NCBI RefSeq assembly: GCF_003234365.2
Contig: NZ_CP126260.1
Location: 806,001 to 870,000, forward strand
Direction: 5' to 3'
Length of the DNA: 64,000 nucleotides
From: Curtobacterium sp. MCJR17_020
GTDB taxonomy: Bacteria > Actinomycetota > Actinomycetes > Actinomycetales > Microbacteriaceae
Under the pieces are notes generated by a model. The model was not told the DNA's origin and made no database searches. It was given only the letters and a program-made list of their open reading frames with translations. A program made the position numbers and the translations under genes. Positions 33,453 through 42,231 of this stretch are shown here, piece by piece; positions within the stretch are counted from its first letter, which is position 1; every line of letters begins with the position of its first letter.

Positions 33453-34484
33453 TCAGACCCGCGGCGCGGGGCCGGTGCTGGAACGCACCCGCAGCGTGGT
33501 CGGCAGACGGACGTGGTCCGACGCGGCCTCGCCACGGAGCATCGTCAGCAGCATCTCGACCGCGCGGGACCCGAGCTCGGCCAGCGGCTGCGACACGGTG
33601 GTGAGCGGCGGGGTGGTGATCGACGCCTGGGGGACGTCGTCGAACCCGACGACGGACAGGTCCTCCGGCACCCGCAGGCCGAGCTCCGCCGCGGCCCGCA
33701 GCACACCGACGGCCGACGAGTCGTTCGCGGCGAACACCGCGGTCGGTCGCTCGTCCAACGTGAGCAGGTCCCGCGCGACGGCCGCTGACTGCTCTTCTTG
33801 GTAGTCGCCGTCGCGGACGAGCCGCTCGTCGATCGTGAGTCCGGCGTTGGTCAGCGCGGAGCGGTACCCGGCCTCGCGCAGCTGGGCGGACGCCAGGTCG
33901 ACGCGGCCCCGCAGGTGCGCGATCCGGGTGTGCCCGAGCCCGAGCAGGTGCTCGACGGCCTGGACCGCCCCGCCCTCGTTGTCGGCGTCGACCGTCGCGT
34001 GGCCCTCGGGCCCGGTGTGCGGGTCGATGGCGACGACGGGGATCGAGGAACTCGACAGGGCCGTGGTCGGGGTGACGACGATGGCGCCGTCGATGAGGGT
34101 GCCGGACAGGCGTGACAGCGACCGGCGTTCCCAGCCCGGACGGTCGGCGCCGGTCATCAGGCCGGCGTAGGCGAGCAGCTCGTAGCCGGTGCCGGTCGTC
34201 GCGCTCGAGATGCCGCGCAGGAGCTCGGTCGAGAACGGCTCGAACTCGGGCACCAGGATGCCGACGACCCCGGTGCGGGAGCTCCGCAGGCTGCGGGCGA
34301 CCAGGGACGTCTCGTAGCCGAGGTCCGCGACGACCTGCTGCACGCGGATCATCGTGGCCGCGGCGACGCCGTCGCGCTGGTTGATGACCTTCGACACGGT
34401 GGGGATCGAGACCCCCGCGACCCGTGCGACGTCGCCGATCGTCACCCGGCCGGCACCGGGACGCGCGCCGAGTGCCGAGTCCAT
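33453..34484 (-). CDS. LacI-family repressor of the GH3 sugar operon
   Basis: 343 residues. HTH VTIGDVARVAGVSIPTVSKV at 14-33, hinge RVQQVVADLGYETSLVARSL, sensor domain with VGILVPEFEPFSTELLRG, VPVVAIDPHTGP, LGLGHTRIAHLRG and VVGFDDVPQASITTPPLTTV, the last being the classic LacI C-terminal block. Divergent from the CUT1 importer/GH3 operon; ATCGATATCGAT at 34533-34544 is its candidate operator. Ends 8 bp from the convergent AraC gene with no visible terminator. Confidence 0.93.
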   Translation of the reverse strand: MDSALGARPGAGRVTIGDVARVAGVSIPTVSKVINQRDGVAAATMIRVQQVVADLGYETSLVARSLRSSRTGVVGILVPEFEPFSTELLRGISSATTGTGYELLAYAGLMTGADRPGWERRSLSRLSGTLIDGAIVVTPTTALSSSSIPVVAIDPHTGPEGHATVDADNEGGAVQAVEHLLGLGHTRIAHLRGRVDLASAQLREAGYRSALTNAGLTIDERLVRDGDYQEEQSAAVARDLLTLDERPTAVFAANDSSAVGVLRAAAELGLRVPEDLSVVGFDDVPQASITTPPLTTVSQPLAELGSRAVEMLLTMLRGEAASDHVRLPTTLRVRSSTGPAPRV

Positions 34485-34522
34485 GTGCTCACCGTACCGC
34501 TGATGCGGCGTCGAAACGGCGT

Positions 34523-34549
34523 AGAAAACGTTATCGATATCGATTGACA
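34523..34549. promoter_or_regulatory. operator/promoter of the GH3 sugar operon
   Basis: AAAACGTTATCGATATCGAT (34525-34544) contains the 12-bp perfect palindrome ATCGATATCGAT and overlaps TTGACA (34544-34549), a consensus -35. The AT-rich block stands out in a GC-rich surround. A matching -10 is weak (near 34567). LacI-family binding here would block the -35. Confidence 0.6.
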
Positions 34550-34577
34550 AGCGACAGGAGCACCTGGCACGCTCTCC

Positions 34578-34607
34578 GCAGCGGCAGCGGCAGCGGCAGC
34601 GGCAGTG
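34578..34607 (+). repeat. GCAGCG hexanucleotide repeat (five units) in the 5' leader
   Basis: Four perfect GCAGCG units and one GCAGTG lie between the putative -35 and the binding-protein gene, ending 40 bp before its ATG. As a multiple of six it cannot shift the downstream reading frame, but unit number may vary and alter leader length or promoter spacing. Confidence 0.7.
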
Positions 34608-34647
34608 GATGTCGCTGCATGTCAACGACGACACGAGGAGTTCCACG

Positions 34648-35946
34648 ATGACGAGGAAGATCCGTGCCGCGGCAGCCATCGCGCTGATCGGGGCGACAGC
34701 ACTGGTGGCCACGGGCTGCTCGGCAGGCGGCAACGCGGCCGACGACGGCAACGGGAAGGTCACGATGACCTTCTGGCACAACTCCACCACCGGACCGGGC
34801 AAGGCCTACTGGGCCTCGACGGTCAAGGCGTTCGAGGCGAAGTACCCGAACGTCACCATCACGACGCAGGCCATCCAGAACGAGGACCTGGACGGCAAGC
34901 TGCAGACCGCGCTCAACTCGGGCGACGGACCGGACGTCTTCCTGCAGCGCGGCGGCGGCAAGATGGACGCGATGATCGCCGCCGGGCAGCTCATGGACAT
35001 CTCCGACTCGATCAGCGCCGACGCGAAGAAGTCGATCAGCGCGGGTACCTTCGCGGGCTACGAGAAGGACGGCGCCACCTACGCCATGCCGGGCGCCGTG
35101 CTCCCCGAGGGCATCTGGTACTCGAAGGACCTGTTCCAGAAGGCCGGCATCGACGGCACCCCGACCACGATGGACGAGCTGAACGACGACATCGCGAAGC
35201 TCAAGGCCGCCGACATCGACCCCGTCGCCGTCGGTGCGAAGGACGCCTGGCCCGCCGCCCACTGGTACTACAACTTCGCGCTGCGCGAGTGCAGCCAGAA
35301 GACGCTCGAGGGCGCGGCGAAGTCGCTCAAGTTCGACAACGCCTGCTGGACGAAGGCCGGCGAGCAGCTCGAGGACTTCAACGCCACCGAGCCGTTCAAC
35401 AACGGCTTCCTGACCACCGCCGCGCAGCAGGGTGCCGGCAGTTCCGCCGGTCTGCTCGCCAACCACAAGGCCGCCATGGAGCTCATGGGGGCGTGGGACC
35501 CGGGCGTGATCAGCTCGCTCACCCCGGACGGCAAGCCGCTGGCCGACCTCGGCTGGTTCCCGTTCCCGACCATCGACGGTGGCAAGGGTGACCCGAAGTC
35601 GATGATGGGCGGCGTCGACGGCAACTCCTGCTCGGCGAAGGCCCCGAAGAAGGCCTGCACGGACTTCCTCAACTTCATCGTGCAGAAGGACAACCAGGAG
35701 GCCTACTACACGGCGTTCCAGGCCATCCCGGTCAACCAGGAAGCCCAGTCGGTCGTCGACGCGGACTACCTCAAGTCGGCCCTCGCCGCCTACCAGGAGG
35801 CCCCGTTCGTCTCGCAGTACCTGGACACCCTGTACGGCCAGAACGTCGGCAACGCGCTGAACACCAGCGTCGTCGACCTGCTCGCCGGCAAGGGCAGCGC
35901 GAAGGACATCGTGGACACCACCAACCAGGCTGCGGCCAAGGGCTGA
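34648..35946 (+). CDS. sugar ABC importer substrate-binding lipoprotein, CUT1
   Basis: 432 residues. Lipobox LVATGCSAGG (Cys near 24), then an SBP_bac_1 domain: KVTMTFWHNSTTGPGKAYW, FEAKYPNVTITTQ, GDGPDVFLQRGGGKM, PGAVLPEGIWYSKDLF, MELMGAWDPGVI (near 285). Feeds the permeases that follow and is paired by context with a GH3 glucosidase, pointing to beta-glucosides or similar oligosaccharides. ATG 34648 has ribosome site GAGGAG. The upstream ATG at 34609 would place translation in the repeat leader and lacks a ribosome site. Confidence 0.93.
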   Translation: MTRKIRAAAAIALIGATALVATGCSAGGNAADDGNGKVTMTFWHNSTTGPGKAYWASTVKAFEAKYPNVTITTQAIQNEDLDGKLQTALNSGDGPDVFLQRGGGKMDAMIAAGQLMDISDSISADAKKSISAGTFAGYEKDGATYAMPGAVLPEGIWYSKDLFQKAGIDGTPTTMDELNDDIAKLKAADIDPVAVGAKDAWPAAHWYYNFALRECSQKTLEGAAKSLKFDNACWTKAGEQLEDFNATEPFNNGFLTTAAQQGAGSSAGLLANHKAAMELMGAWDPGVISSLTPDGKPLADLGWFPFPTIDGGKGDPKSMMGGVDGNSCSAKAPKKACTDFLNFIVQKDNQEAYYTAFQAIPVNQEAQSVVDADYLKSALAAYQEAPFVSQYLDTLYGQNVGNALNTSVVDLLAGKGSAKDIVDTTNQAAAKG

Positions 35947-35948
35947 CC

Positions 35949-36971
35949 ATGACCCTCGACACCTCGCTCGGCACGACCCCGGCCACCGGGTCGGACACGG
36001 CCGCGGGGACGTCCCCGGCGGGGAGCGGTACGCCGCTCCCCGCCGGACGGCGGTCCACGCGCCGCATCGCAGACTGGCGGAAGCGCGTCGAGATCGCGGT
36101 GCTCGCCGGCCCCGCGGTCATCGTCTTCGTCACGTTCGTGATCCTGCCCGTGGTGCTGGCCGCCTACTACGGGTTCTTCAAGTGGCAGGGCTACGGCCCG
36201 CCCACCGACTTCGTGGGGCTGCAGAACTACCTGATCATCTTCCAGGACAAGGCGTTCCACGCGGTCCTGATGCACAACGGCTTCATCGTCGTGCTGTCGC
36301 TCGTGCTGCAGGGGCCGATCGCCATCGTGCTCGCGCTGCTGCTCAACCAGAAGATGCACGGCCGCGGACTCGTCCGCGTGCTCGTGTTCGTGCCGTACGT
36401 CATCTCCGAGGTGATCGTCGGCACCGGGTGGAGCCTGATGCTCCAGTCGAACGGCGCCGTGAACGACCTGCTCCAGGGCATGGGGCTCGGCGGGCTGCGG
36501 GCCGACTGGCTGTCCAACCCGGACATCGCCATCTGGACCCTGCTCGTGATCATCTCGTGGAAGTACATCGGCTTCGCGGTGATCCTGTTCCTGGCCGGCC
36601 TGCAGAGCATCCCCGAGGAGCTGTTCGAGGCGGCGGCCATCGACGGCGCCGGTTACTGGCAGATCCAGCGGCGGATCACCCTGCCGCTGCTCGGCCCCAC
36701 CATCCGGATCTGGGCGTTCCTGTCGATCATCGGCTCACTGCAGCTGTTCGACCTCGTCTACATCATCTGGGGGCAGTACATCTCGTCGACCGCCGGCACC
36801 TCGACGATGGCGACGTACATGGTCGCCAACGGTCGCACGTCCGGCAACTTCGGTTTCGGCAGCGCCGTCGCCGTGGTCATGTTCGTGATCTCGCTCGCCG
36901 TCGCCCTGATCTACCAGCGCTTCGTGCTCCGCCGCGACACCGCGGGTGCACTCACCGAGAGGAAGAACTGA
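35949..36971 (+). CDS. sugar ABC permease, CUT1 (MalF-like)
   Basis: 340 residues; a long Thr/Gly/Ala-rich cytosolic N terminus of about 35 residues, then six helices, first IAVLAGPAVIVFVTFVILPVV. EAA loop QSIPEELFEAAAIDGAGYWQIQ near 220-240. Start ATG is two bases after the binding-protein stop and its own stop overlaps the next ATG (TGATG). No ATPase in the operon. Confidence 0.95.
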   Translation: MTLDTSLGTTPATGSDTAAGTSPAGSGTPLPAGRRSTRRIADWRKRVEIAVLAGPAVIVFVTFVILPVVLAAYYGFFKWQGYGPPTDFVGLQNYLIIFQDKAFHAVLMHNGFIVVLSLVLQGPIAIVLALLLNQKMHGRGLVRVLVFVPYVISEVIVGTGWSLMLQSNGAVNDLLQGMGLGGLRADWLSNPDIAIWTLLVIISWKYIGFAVILFLAGLQSIPEELFEAAAIDGAGYWQIQRRITLPLLGPTIRIWAFLSIIGSLQLFDLVYIIWGQYISSTAGTSTMATYMVANGRTSGNFGFGSAVAVVMFVISLAVALIYQRFVLRRDTAGALTERKN

Positions 36972-37852
36972 TGGCCACCACGAGCATCGTCGCCCCCGGG
37001 CGGCGGGCCACGCGGGAGCGGCGGTCCACCGCGGCCATCGGTCGCGCGAACCCGCTCACCTACCTGGTGGCGATCCTGTTCGTCGCCGCGAACCTCGCCC
37101 CGGTGCTGTACATCGTGCTGGGCGGCTTCCGGACGAACTCGCAGATCACCACGAGCCCCGCCGGGTTACCAGCGCCGTTCGAGCTCGGCAACTACGGATC
37201 CGTCCTGTCCAGCGGGATCTTCTGGCAGCAGCTCGCGAACTCGACGATCAGCGCCGTGACCACCACCGCGGGCGTCGTCGTGCTCGGACTGATGGTGAGC
37301 TTCGTGCTCGCCCGCTACCGGTTCGCCGGCCGCGGTGCGCTGTACGCCCTGTTCGCCGCCGGTCTGATGTTCCCGATCACCGTCGCGATCACGCCGCTGT
37401 ACCTGCTCGTGAAGGACCTCGGTCTGACGAACAGCCTGGCCGGCGTGATCCTGCCGCAGATCGCCTTCGCCCTGCCGACCACGGTCATCATCCTGGTGCC
37501 GTTCCTGCGGGCGATCCCGGACGAGCTCGAAGAGGCAGCGTCGATCGACGGCGCCAGCCGCCTCGGGTTCTTCTTCCGCATGGTCGTGCCGCTGTCGCTG
37601 CCGGGCGTCGTCACGGTCGGCATCCTGGCGTTCATCGCGAGCTGGAACAGCTACATCCTGCCGCTGTTCATCCTGAACAACGAGGGCAGCTACACGCTGC
37701 CGCTCGGCGTGCAGGCGTTCTCGTCGCAGTACTCGGTCGACACGGCCAAGGTGCTGGCGTTCACGTCGATGTCGATGATCCCGGCACTGGTGTTCTTCAC
37801 CGTCTTCCAGCGCCGCATCGTCGGCGGCCTGACCGGGGCGGTGAAGGGGTGA
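36971..37852 (+). CDS. sugar ABC permease, CUT1 (MalG-like)
   Basis: 293 residues, six helices, first YLVAILFVAANLAPVLYIVL at 28-47. EAA loop RAIPDELEEAASIDGASRLGFF near 180-200. Ends in GGLTGAVKG, the customary MalG C terminus. Overlaps the permease before and the GH3 gene after (GTGA at 37849-37852). Confidence 0.95.
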   Translation: MATTSIVAPGRRATRERRSTAAIGRANPLTYLVAILFVAANLAPVLYIVLGGFRTNSQITTSPAGLPAPFELGNYGSVLSSGIFWQQLANSTISAVTTTAGVVVLGLMVSFVLARYRFAGRGALYALFAAGLMFPITVAITPLYLLVKDLGLTNSLAGVILPQIAFALPTTVIILVPFLRAIPDELEEAASIDGASRLGFFFRMVVPLSLPGVVTVGILAFIASWNSYILPLFILNNEGSYTLPLGVQAFSSQYSVDTAKVLAFTSMSMIPALVFFTVFQRRIVGGLTGAVKG

Positions 37853-40392
37853 CGACGACGGACGCGACCCGGGACACCGGACGCCAGCCGCGCCTCCAGG
37901 ACGACCGCGACGCACCCGACGCGACCGGACCCGACCGCGCCACCGCCCTGCTCGCCGCCATGACCCTCGACGAGAAGGCGGCGCAGCTCGTCGGCTACTG
38001 GCTCGACCAGACCGGCGTCGTCGCACCCATGCAGGGCGAGATGGCGGCGGCCGCCGACGGCCGCACCCTGGCGGACATCACCCGCGACGGCATCGGCCAG
38101 TTCACCCGCGTCTACGGCACCCGACCGGTCGAACCCGACGACCGCGCGGCCTGGTTGTGGGCGGAACAGCGGCGACTCAAGCGCGAGACCCGGCTCGGGA
38201 TCCCCGCGCTCGTGCACGAGGAGTGCCTGACCGGGCTCGCCGCGTGGAAGGCCGCGACGTTCCCCACCCCGCTGGCGTGGGGTGCGGCCTTCGACCCGGA
38301 CCTGGTCGAGCAGGTCGGCGCCGCCATCGGCGCGTCGATGCGGCAGCTCGGCGTGCACCAGGGGCTCGCCCCGGTGCTCGACGTGGTGCGCGACCCGCGG
38401 TGGGGGCGGGTCGACGAGTGCATCGGTGAGGACCCGTACCTGGTCGGCACCGTCGGGACCGCCTACGTGCGCGGTCTGCAGTCGGCCGGCGTCGACGCGA
38501 CGCTCAAGCACTTCCTCGGGTACTCGGCCTCGCAGGCGGGGCGGAACCACGCGCCCGTGCACGCCGGACCGCGCGAGGTCGCCGACGTGTACCTGCCGCC
38601 GTTCGTGATGGCCCTGCGCGACGGGGGCGCACGGAGCGTCATGAACTCGTACGCCGAGATCGACGGCGTGCCCGTCGCGGCGAACCGCGAACTGCTGACC
38701 GGCCTGCTCCGTGACGAGCTCGGCTTCGACGGCACCGTCGTCGCGGACTACTTCTCGGTCGCGTTCCTCGAGGTCATGCACGGCATCGCCGCGGATCGTG
38801 GCGAAGCCGCGGCGCTCGCGCTCGAGGCAGGCATCGACGTCGAGCTGCCCACCGGGGACGCGTACCTCGCGCCGCTCGTCGAGCGGGTGCGGTCCGGTCT
38901 GCTCGACGAGGCCCTCGTCGACCGCGCCGTCCTGCGGGTGCTGCGGCAGAAGGAGCGACTGGGGCTGCTCGACCCGCAGGCGTTCGAGGACGAGCCGCCG
39001 ACCGGGATCGACCTGGACACCCCGCTGCACCGCTCGTTGGCGAAGCAGTTGGCGGCGCGGTCGCTGGTGCTGCTGTCGAACGACGACGTGGTCGCTGGCG
39101 CCGGCGTTGGCGCTGCGGCGCCGGCCGGCGCCCCGGTCCTGCCGCTGCGCGCCGGTGCCGGCGCCCCGGTCCTGCCGCTGCGTGCCGGGGCATCCGTGGC
39201 CGTCATCGGCCCGAACGCCGACCGCGCCGAGGCCCTGCAGGGCTGCTACTCGTTCGCCAACCACGTGCTCGCGTCGCACCCCGACCTGCCGCTCGGTTTC
39301 GCCATCCCGACCGTGCGCGAGGCGATGGTCGACGCCCTCGGCGACGACGCCGTGCGCTTCGCCGCGGGCTGCGCCGTCACCGGGTCCGACCGTGCCGGGT
39401 TCGCGGACGCCGTCGCCGTGGCCGCTGCCTCCGACGTCGCGGTCGTCGTCGTCGGCGACCAGGCCGGCCTGTTCGGCCGCGGCACCGTCGGCGAGGGGAA
39501 CGACACCGAGTCGCTCGACCTGCCGGGCGTGCAACGCTCGCTCGTCGAGGCGGTCGTCGCCACCGGCACGCCGACCGTGATGGTGCTGCTCACAGGGCGG
39601 CCGTACGCCATCGCGTGGGCGCTCGACGGCGACGGCGACGGCGTCGTCGCCGCTGGCTCGGCCGGCTCGGGACGTCCGGCGGCCGTCGTGCAGGCGTTCT
39701 TCCCCGGCGAGGAGGGCGGCACCGCCATCGCCGAGCTGCTCACCGGCGCCGCATCGCCGTCCGGTCGCCTGCCCGTGTCGCTGCCGCGTGCCGCCGGCGC
39801 CCAGCCGTACACGTACCTGCACCCGCGGCTCGGGGGGCCCTCGGACGTCACCGCCGCCGACTCGACGCCGGTCCGCCCGTTCGGCTTCGGCCTCGGCTAC
39901 ACGACGTTCGCGTACGACGACCTGGTCGTCGACGCGTCCGTCCGCTCCGACGCCGTGTTCGAGGCATCCGTGACCGTCCGCAACACGGGCGCACACGAGG
40001 GCGAGGACGTCGTCCAGCTCTACGGCCACGACGTGCACGGCAGCGTCACCCGACCCGAGGTCCAGCTGCTCGGCTACGCGCGCGTCGCGCTCGCCGCGGG
40101 GGAGTCCACCCGCGTCCGCTTCCGCGTCCCCGTCCAGCGGTTCGCGTTCACCGACCGTCGCATGCGCCGGGTCGTCGAACCCGGTGCCGTGCAGGTCTGG
40201 GTCGCGTCCCACGCGGCGGCGTCACGACCGGGAGGCCCGCTGCCGGCAGGTGGGATCGTCGCGTCCGGCGACGGGCCGGTCCGACACCCCGTCCCCGGCT
40301 CCGCGACGGAGCGCGCCACGGTCGACGTGACGGGGCCGGTGCGCGAGGTGACGCTGGACGACCCGCGGGTCGTCGAGTGGACGGTGGCCTGA
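37849..40392 (+). CDS. GH3-family beta-glucosidase-type glycoside hydrolase
   Basis: 847 residues, cytoplasmic (no signal). N-terminal GH3 barrel: LLAAMTLDEKAAQLVGYW, PTPLAWGAAFDPDLVEQVG, DPRWGRVDECIGEDPYLVG, TLKHFLGYSASQAGRNHAP and FDGTVVADYFSVAFLEVM with the nucleophile Asp (near 303). Then the second GH3 domain (SVAVIGPNADRAEALQG, VVVVGDQAGLFGRGTVGEGND, PTVMVLLTGRP) and a FnIII-like C-terminal domain (GFGLGYTTFAYDDL, NTGAHEGEDVVQLY). Residues 426-447 are a perfect tandem duplication of AGAPVLPLRAG in the linker between the domains. It would hydrolyse imported beta-glucosides or xylosides. Confidence 0.93.
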   Translation: MTTTDATRDTGRQPRLQDDRDAPDATGPDRATALLAAMTLDEKAAQLVGYWLDQTGVVAPMQGEMAAAADGRTLADITRDGIGQFTRVYGTRPVEPDDRAAWLWAEQRRLKRETRLGIPALVHEECLTGLAAWKAATFPTPLAWGAAFDPDLVEQVGAAIGASMRQLGVHQGLAPVLDVVRDPRWGRVDECIGEDPYLVGTVGTAYVRGLQSAGVDATLKHFLGYSASQAGRNHAPVHAGPREVADVYLPPFVMALRDGGARSVMNSYAEIDGVPVAANRELLTGLLRDELGFDGTVVADYFSVAFLEVMHGIAADRGEAAALALEAGIDVELPTGDAYLAPLVERVRSGLLDEALVDRAVLRVLRQKERLGLLDPQAFEDEPPTGIDLDTPLHRSLAKQLAARSLVLLSNDDVVAGAGVGAAAPAGAPVLPLRAGAGAPVLPLRAGASVAVIGPNADRAEALQGCYSFANHVLASHPDLPLGFAIPTVREAMVDALGDDAVRFAAGCAVTGSDRAGFADAVAVAAASDVAVVVVGDQAGLFGRGTVGEGNDTESLDLPGVQRSLVEAVVATGTPTVMVLLTGRPYAIAWALDGDGDGVVAAGSAGSGRPAAVVQAFFPGEEGGTAIAELLTGAASPSGRLPVSLPRAAGAQPYTYLHPRLGGPSDVTAADSTPVRPFGFGLGYTTFAYDDLVVDASVRSDAVFEASVTVRNTGAHEGEDVVQLYGHDVHGSVTRPEVQLLGYARVALAAGESTRVRFRVPVQRFAFTDRRMRRVVEPGAVQVWVASHAAASRPGGPLPAGGIVASGDGPVRHPVPGSATERATVDVTGPVREVTLDDPRVVEWTVA
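39124..39189 (+). repeat. 33-bp tandem duplication inside the GH3 gene
   Basis: Two 33-bp units (39124-39156 and 39157-39189), identical at 31 positions, encode AGAPVLPLRAG twice. In frame, so the protein stays intact; looks like a recent slippage or unequal-crossover event in a flexible linker. Confidence 0.85.
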
Positions 40393-40410
40393 ACCGGGGC
40401 CGCGCCGACG

Positions 40411-40450
40411 GGGCGGGCCGTGCGGACGGATCAGGACGCACGGCCCGCCC
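40411..40450. terminator. bidirectional terminator between GH3 and monooxygenase genes
   Basis: GGGCGGGCCGTGCG (40411-40424) pairs perfectly with CGCACGGCCCGCCC (40437-40450), 12-base loop. Serves both convergent genes. Different sequence from the GGACGGGAGGC family. Confidence 0.8.
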
Positions 40451-40459
40451 CCGGCAGCG

Positions 40460-41674
40460 CTACCGCGAACCCTGCTGCAGGGTCTCGGGCAGTGGCGGCA
40501 GGGGACGATCGCTGTCGGCGACCCGGGTCAGCCGTGCTGCCAGTGGTCGGAAGAGCGCCGACAGTAGCACCTTGTCCGCCACACCCCGGGCGGCGAGCCC
40601 GAGCCGCGTACGCGGGTACGCGAAGTGCACGATGCCCTTCGGGATGCCCTGGATCTTGTCGACCAGGGGGCGCATCCACGTGTCGAAGGCGTCGAGCGCG
40701 CGGTCGAGGTCCTCGTCCGCCGTGACCGATGCCGCCAGCACGTACCCGCTCGTCAGGGCGAGCGAAGCGCCACCGCCACCCATCGGTGTCACGCACCAGG
40801 CCGCATCGCCGATCACGCACACGCGGCCGCGGTGCCAGCGCGGCATCCGGATCTGGGTCAGCTCGTCCAGGTAGACGTCGTCCGAGCCGTCGAACCCGTC
40901 GAGCACGCGCTCGGTCTGCCAGCCGGCGTCGGCGTAGCGGGTCCGCAGTGTCGCTAGGGCCTCCGACCGCGAGCGGCCGACCAGGTCGTCGCCGCCGGCG
41001 TAGGCCAGGATCGCCCGCGTCGTGCCGTACGGGTCCGGGCGCAGGTGGATCTGACGCCCGCCGACGGCGTTGTACCAGCGCCAGCGGTCGTCGTCGGACG
41101 GCGTGCGCGGGATCGTCCCGAAGACCATGGTCACCCCGAGGTCCCGCTCGTCGACCTCGCCCTCCGCGGCGAAGAGCCGGTCGCGGGTCCGGGAGCGGAC
41201 GCCCTCGGCGATGACCACGAGGTCGGCGTCGAGCACCCGTCCGGCGTCGGTGGTCACGGTCGCCCGGCGTCCGCCGGCCTGGTCGTCGACGTCCTGGATC
41301 GTCTCGCCGTAGACGATGCTGACGCCGTCGGGCAGGTCGTCGAGGATCACCCGGGCGAAGTCGCCGCGCAGGACCTCGAGTTCTGCGGTGGCACCGTCCG
41401 GGCCGTCGGAGGGCAGCTCGGACCGGACGTTGCCCTCACGATCGACGATCACCGTCCCGGTCTCGGTCGTGTTGCGTGCGCGGACGGCGTCGACCAGGCC
41501 CATGCGGTCGAGCACCTCGCGAGCGACCCCGCGGACGTCGACGTTCTGCCCGCCGTCGCGGAAGGACGGCGCACGTTCGATCACCGTCACCTGCCACCCG
41601 ACGTGGCGCAACCACCAGGCGGCGGACAGGCCTGCGATGCTGGCTCCGGAGATCACTGCGTGCTGTGAGGTCAT
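40460..41674 (-). CDS. FAD-dependent monooxygenase (PHBH/TetX-like)
   Basis: 404 residues. FAD motif ISGASIAGLSAAWWLRHVGW (8-27), VIERAPSFRDGGQNVDVRG, the DG-type stretch LDADLVVIAEGVRSRTRD (near 155-170) and the second FAD motif CVIGDAAWCVTPMGGGGASLAL (near 285-305). Group A flavin monooxygenases hydroxylate aromatics or inactivate tetracycline and rifamycin. Its ATG lies one base from a palindromic operator bound presumably by the divergent MarR regulator, so it is probably inducible by its substrate or a toxic aromatic. The substrate is not recognisable. Confidence 0.88.
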   Translation of the reverse strand: MTSQHAVISGASIAGLSAAWWLRHVGWQVTVIERAPSFRDGGQNVDVRGVAREVLDRMGLVDAVRARNTTETGTVIVDREGNVRSELPSDGPDGATAELEVLRGDFARVILDDLPDGVSIVYGETIQDVDDQAGGRRATVTTDAGRVLDADLVVIAEGVRSRTRDRLFAAEGEVDERDLGVTMVFGTIPRTPSDDDRWRWYNAVGGRQIHLRPDPYGTTRAILAYAGGDDLVGRSRSEALATLRTRYADAGWQTERVLDGFDGSDDVYLDELTQIRMPRWHRGRVCVIGDAAWCVTPMGGGGASLALTSGYVLAASVTADEDLDRALDAFDTWMRPLVDKIQGIPKGIVHFAYPRTRLGLAARGVADKVLLSALFRPLAARLTRVADSDRPLPPLPETLQQGSR

Positions 41675-41705
41675 GCTTTACAGTAAAGCAACTGCACAGT
41701 AAAGG
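41675..41705. promoter_or_regulatory. MarR operator between monooxygenase and regulator
   Basis: GCTTTACAGTAAAGC (41675-41689) is a perfect dyad around A; a second half site CACAGTAAAGG follows at 41695-41705. The 38-bp divergent region is so short that both start codons abut the operator, which implies leaderless or nearly leaderless transcripts. Confidence 0.75.
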
Positions 41706-41712
41706 AACCTGG

Positions 41713-42204
41713 ATGCCCGACATCGACCCCCTCACCACGGTGTGGTCCGACGACGAGGTGGCCGTCATGCACGCGATGCGCGACTGGGCCGTCACCTTCG
41801 ACGAACTCCAGCGCCACCTGTCGTCGTGGATCGGTCTGCCCGGTTCCGACGCGAACGCCCTCGGGCAGATCGTGTGGGCGGACCAGGCCGGCGAGCCACT
41901 CTCCCCGGCGCAGTTGGCCCGGCGGATCGGCATGACGTCGGGCGCCACGTCGGTACTGCTCGACCGCCTCGAAGGGGCCGGGCACGTCACCCGGCACCGC
42001 GAGAGCGCCGACCGACGGCGGGTCACCCTGCGGCCGACCGAGTCCGCGCGAGCCGAGAGCGGGCGGTTCCTCGCGTTCTCCGGTGCCGAGATCGCCGCCA
42101 CGGTGCGGGACACCGATCCTGAGGAGACGCGGGTCGTCCTGGCGTTCCTGCGACGCATGACCGACGCCGCCGCGTCGGCGAACGGTCGCCTGCAGGCACG
42201 CTGA
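41713..42204 (+). CDS. MarR-family regulator of the monooxygenase
   Basis: 163 residues. Winged HTH near 65-120: LSPAQLARRIGMTSGATSVLLDRLEGAGHV with the wing RHRESADRRRVTLRPT. Divergent from the flavin monooxygenase and separated from it only by the GCTTTAC dyad, so it very likely represses both. AAAGGAAC upstream of ATG 41713 serves as ribosome site and is also part of the half operator. Confidence 0.9.
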   Translation: MPDIDPLTTVWSDDEVAVMHAMRDWAVTFDELQRHLSSWIGLPGSDANALGQIVWADQAGEPLSPAQLARRIGMTSGATSVLLDRLEGAGHVTRHRESADRRRVTLRPTESARAESGRFLAFSGAEIAATVRDTDPEETRVVLAFLRRMTDAAASANGRLQAR

Positions 42205-42231
42205 GGGAACCGACGGGCGGCGTCGCCGCGC

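Noticed and set aside
34578..34607. coding repeat
   Set aside because: The upstream ATG at 34609 and frames across the repeat lack ribosome sites; the lipoprotein signal begins at 34648.
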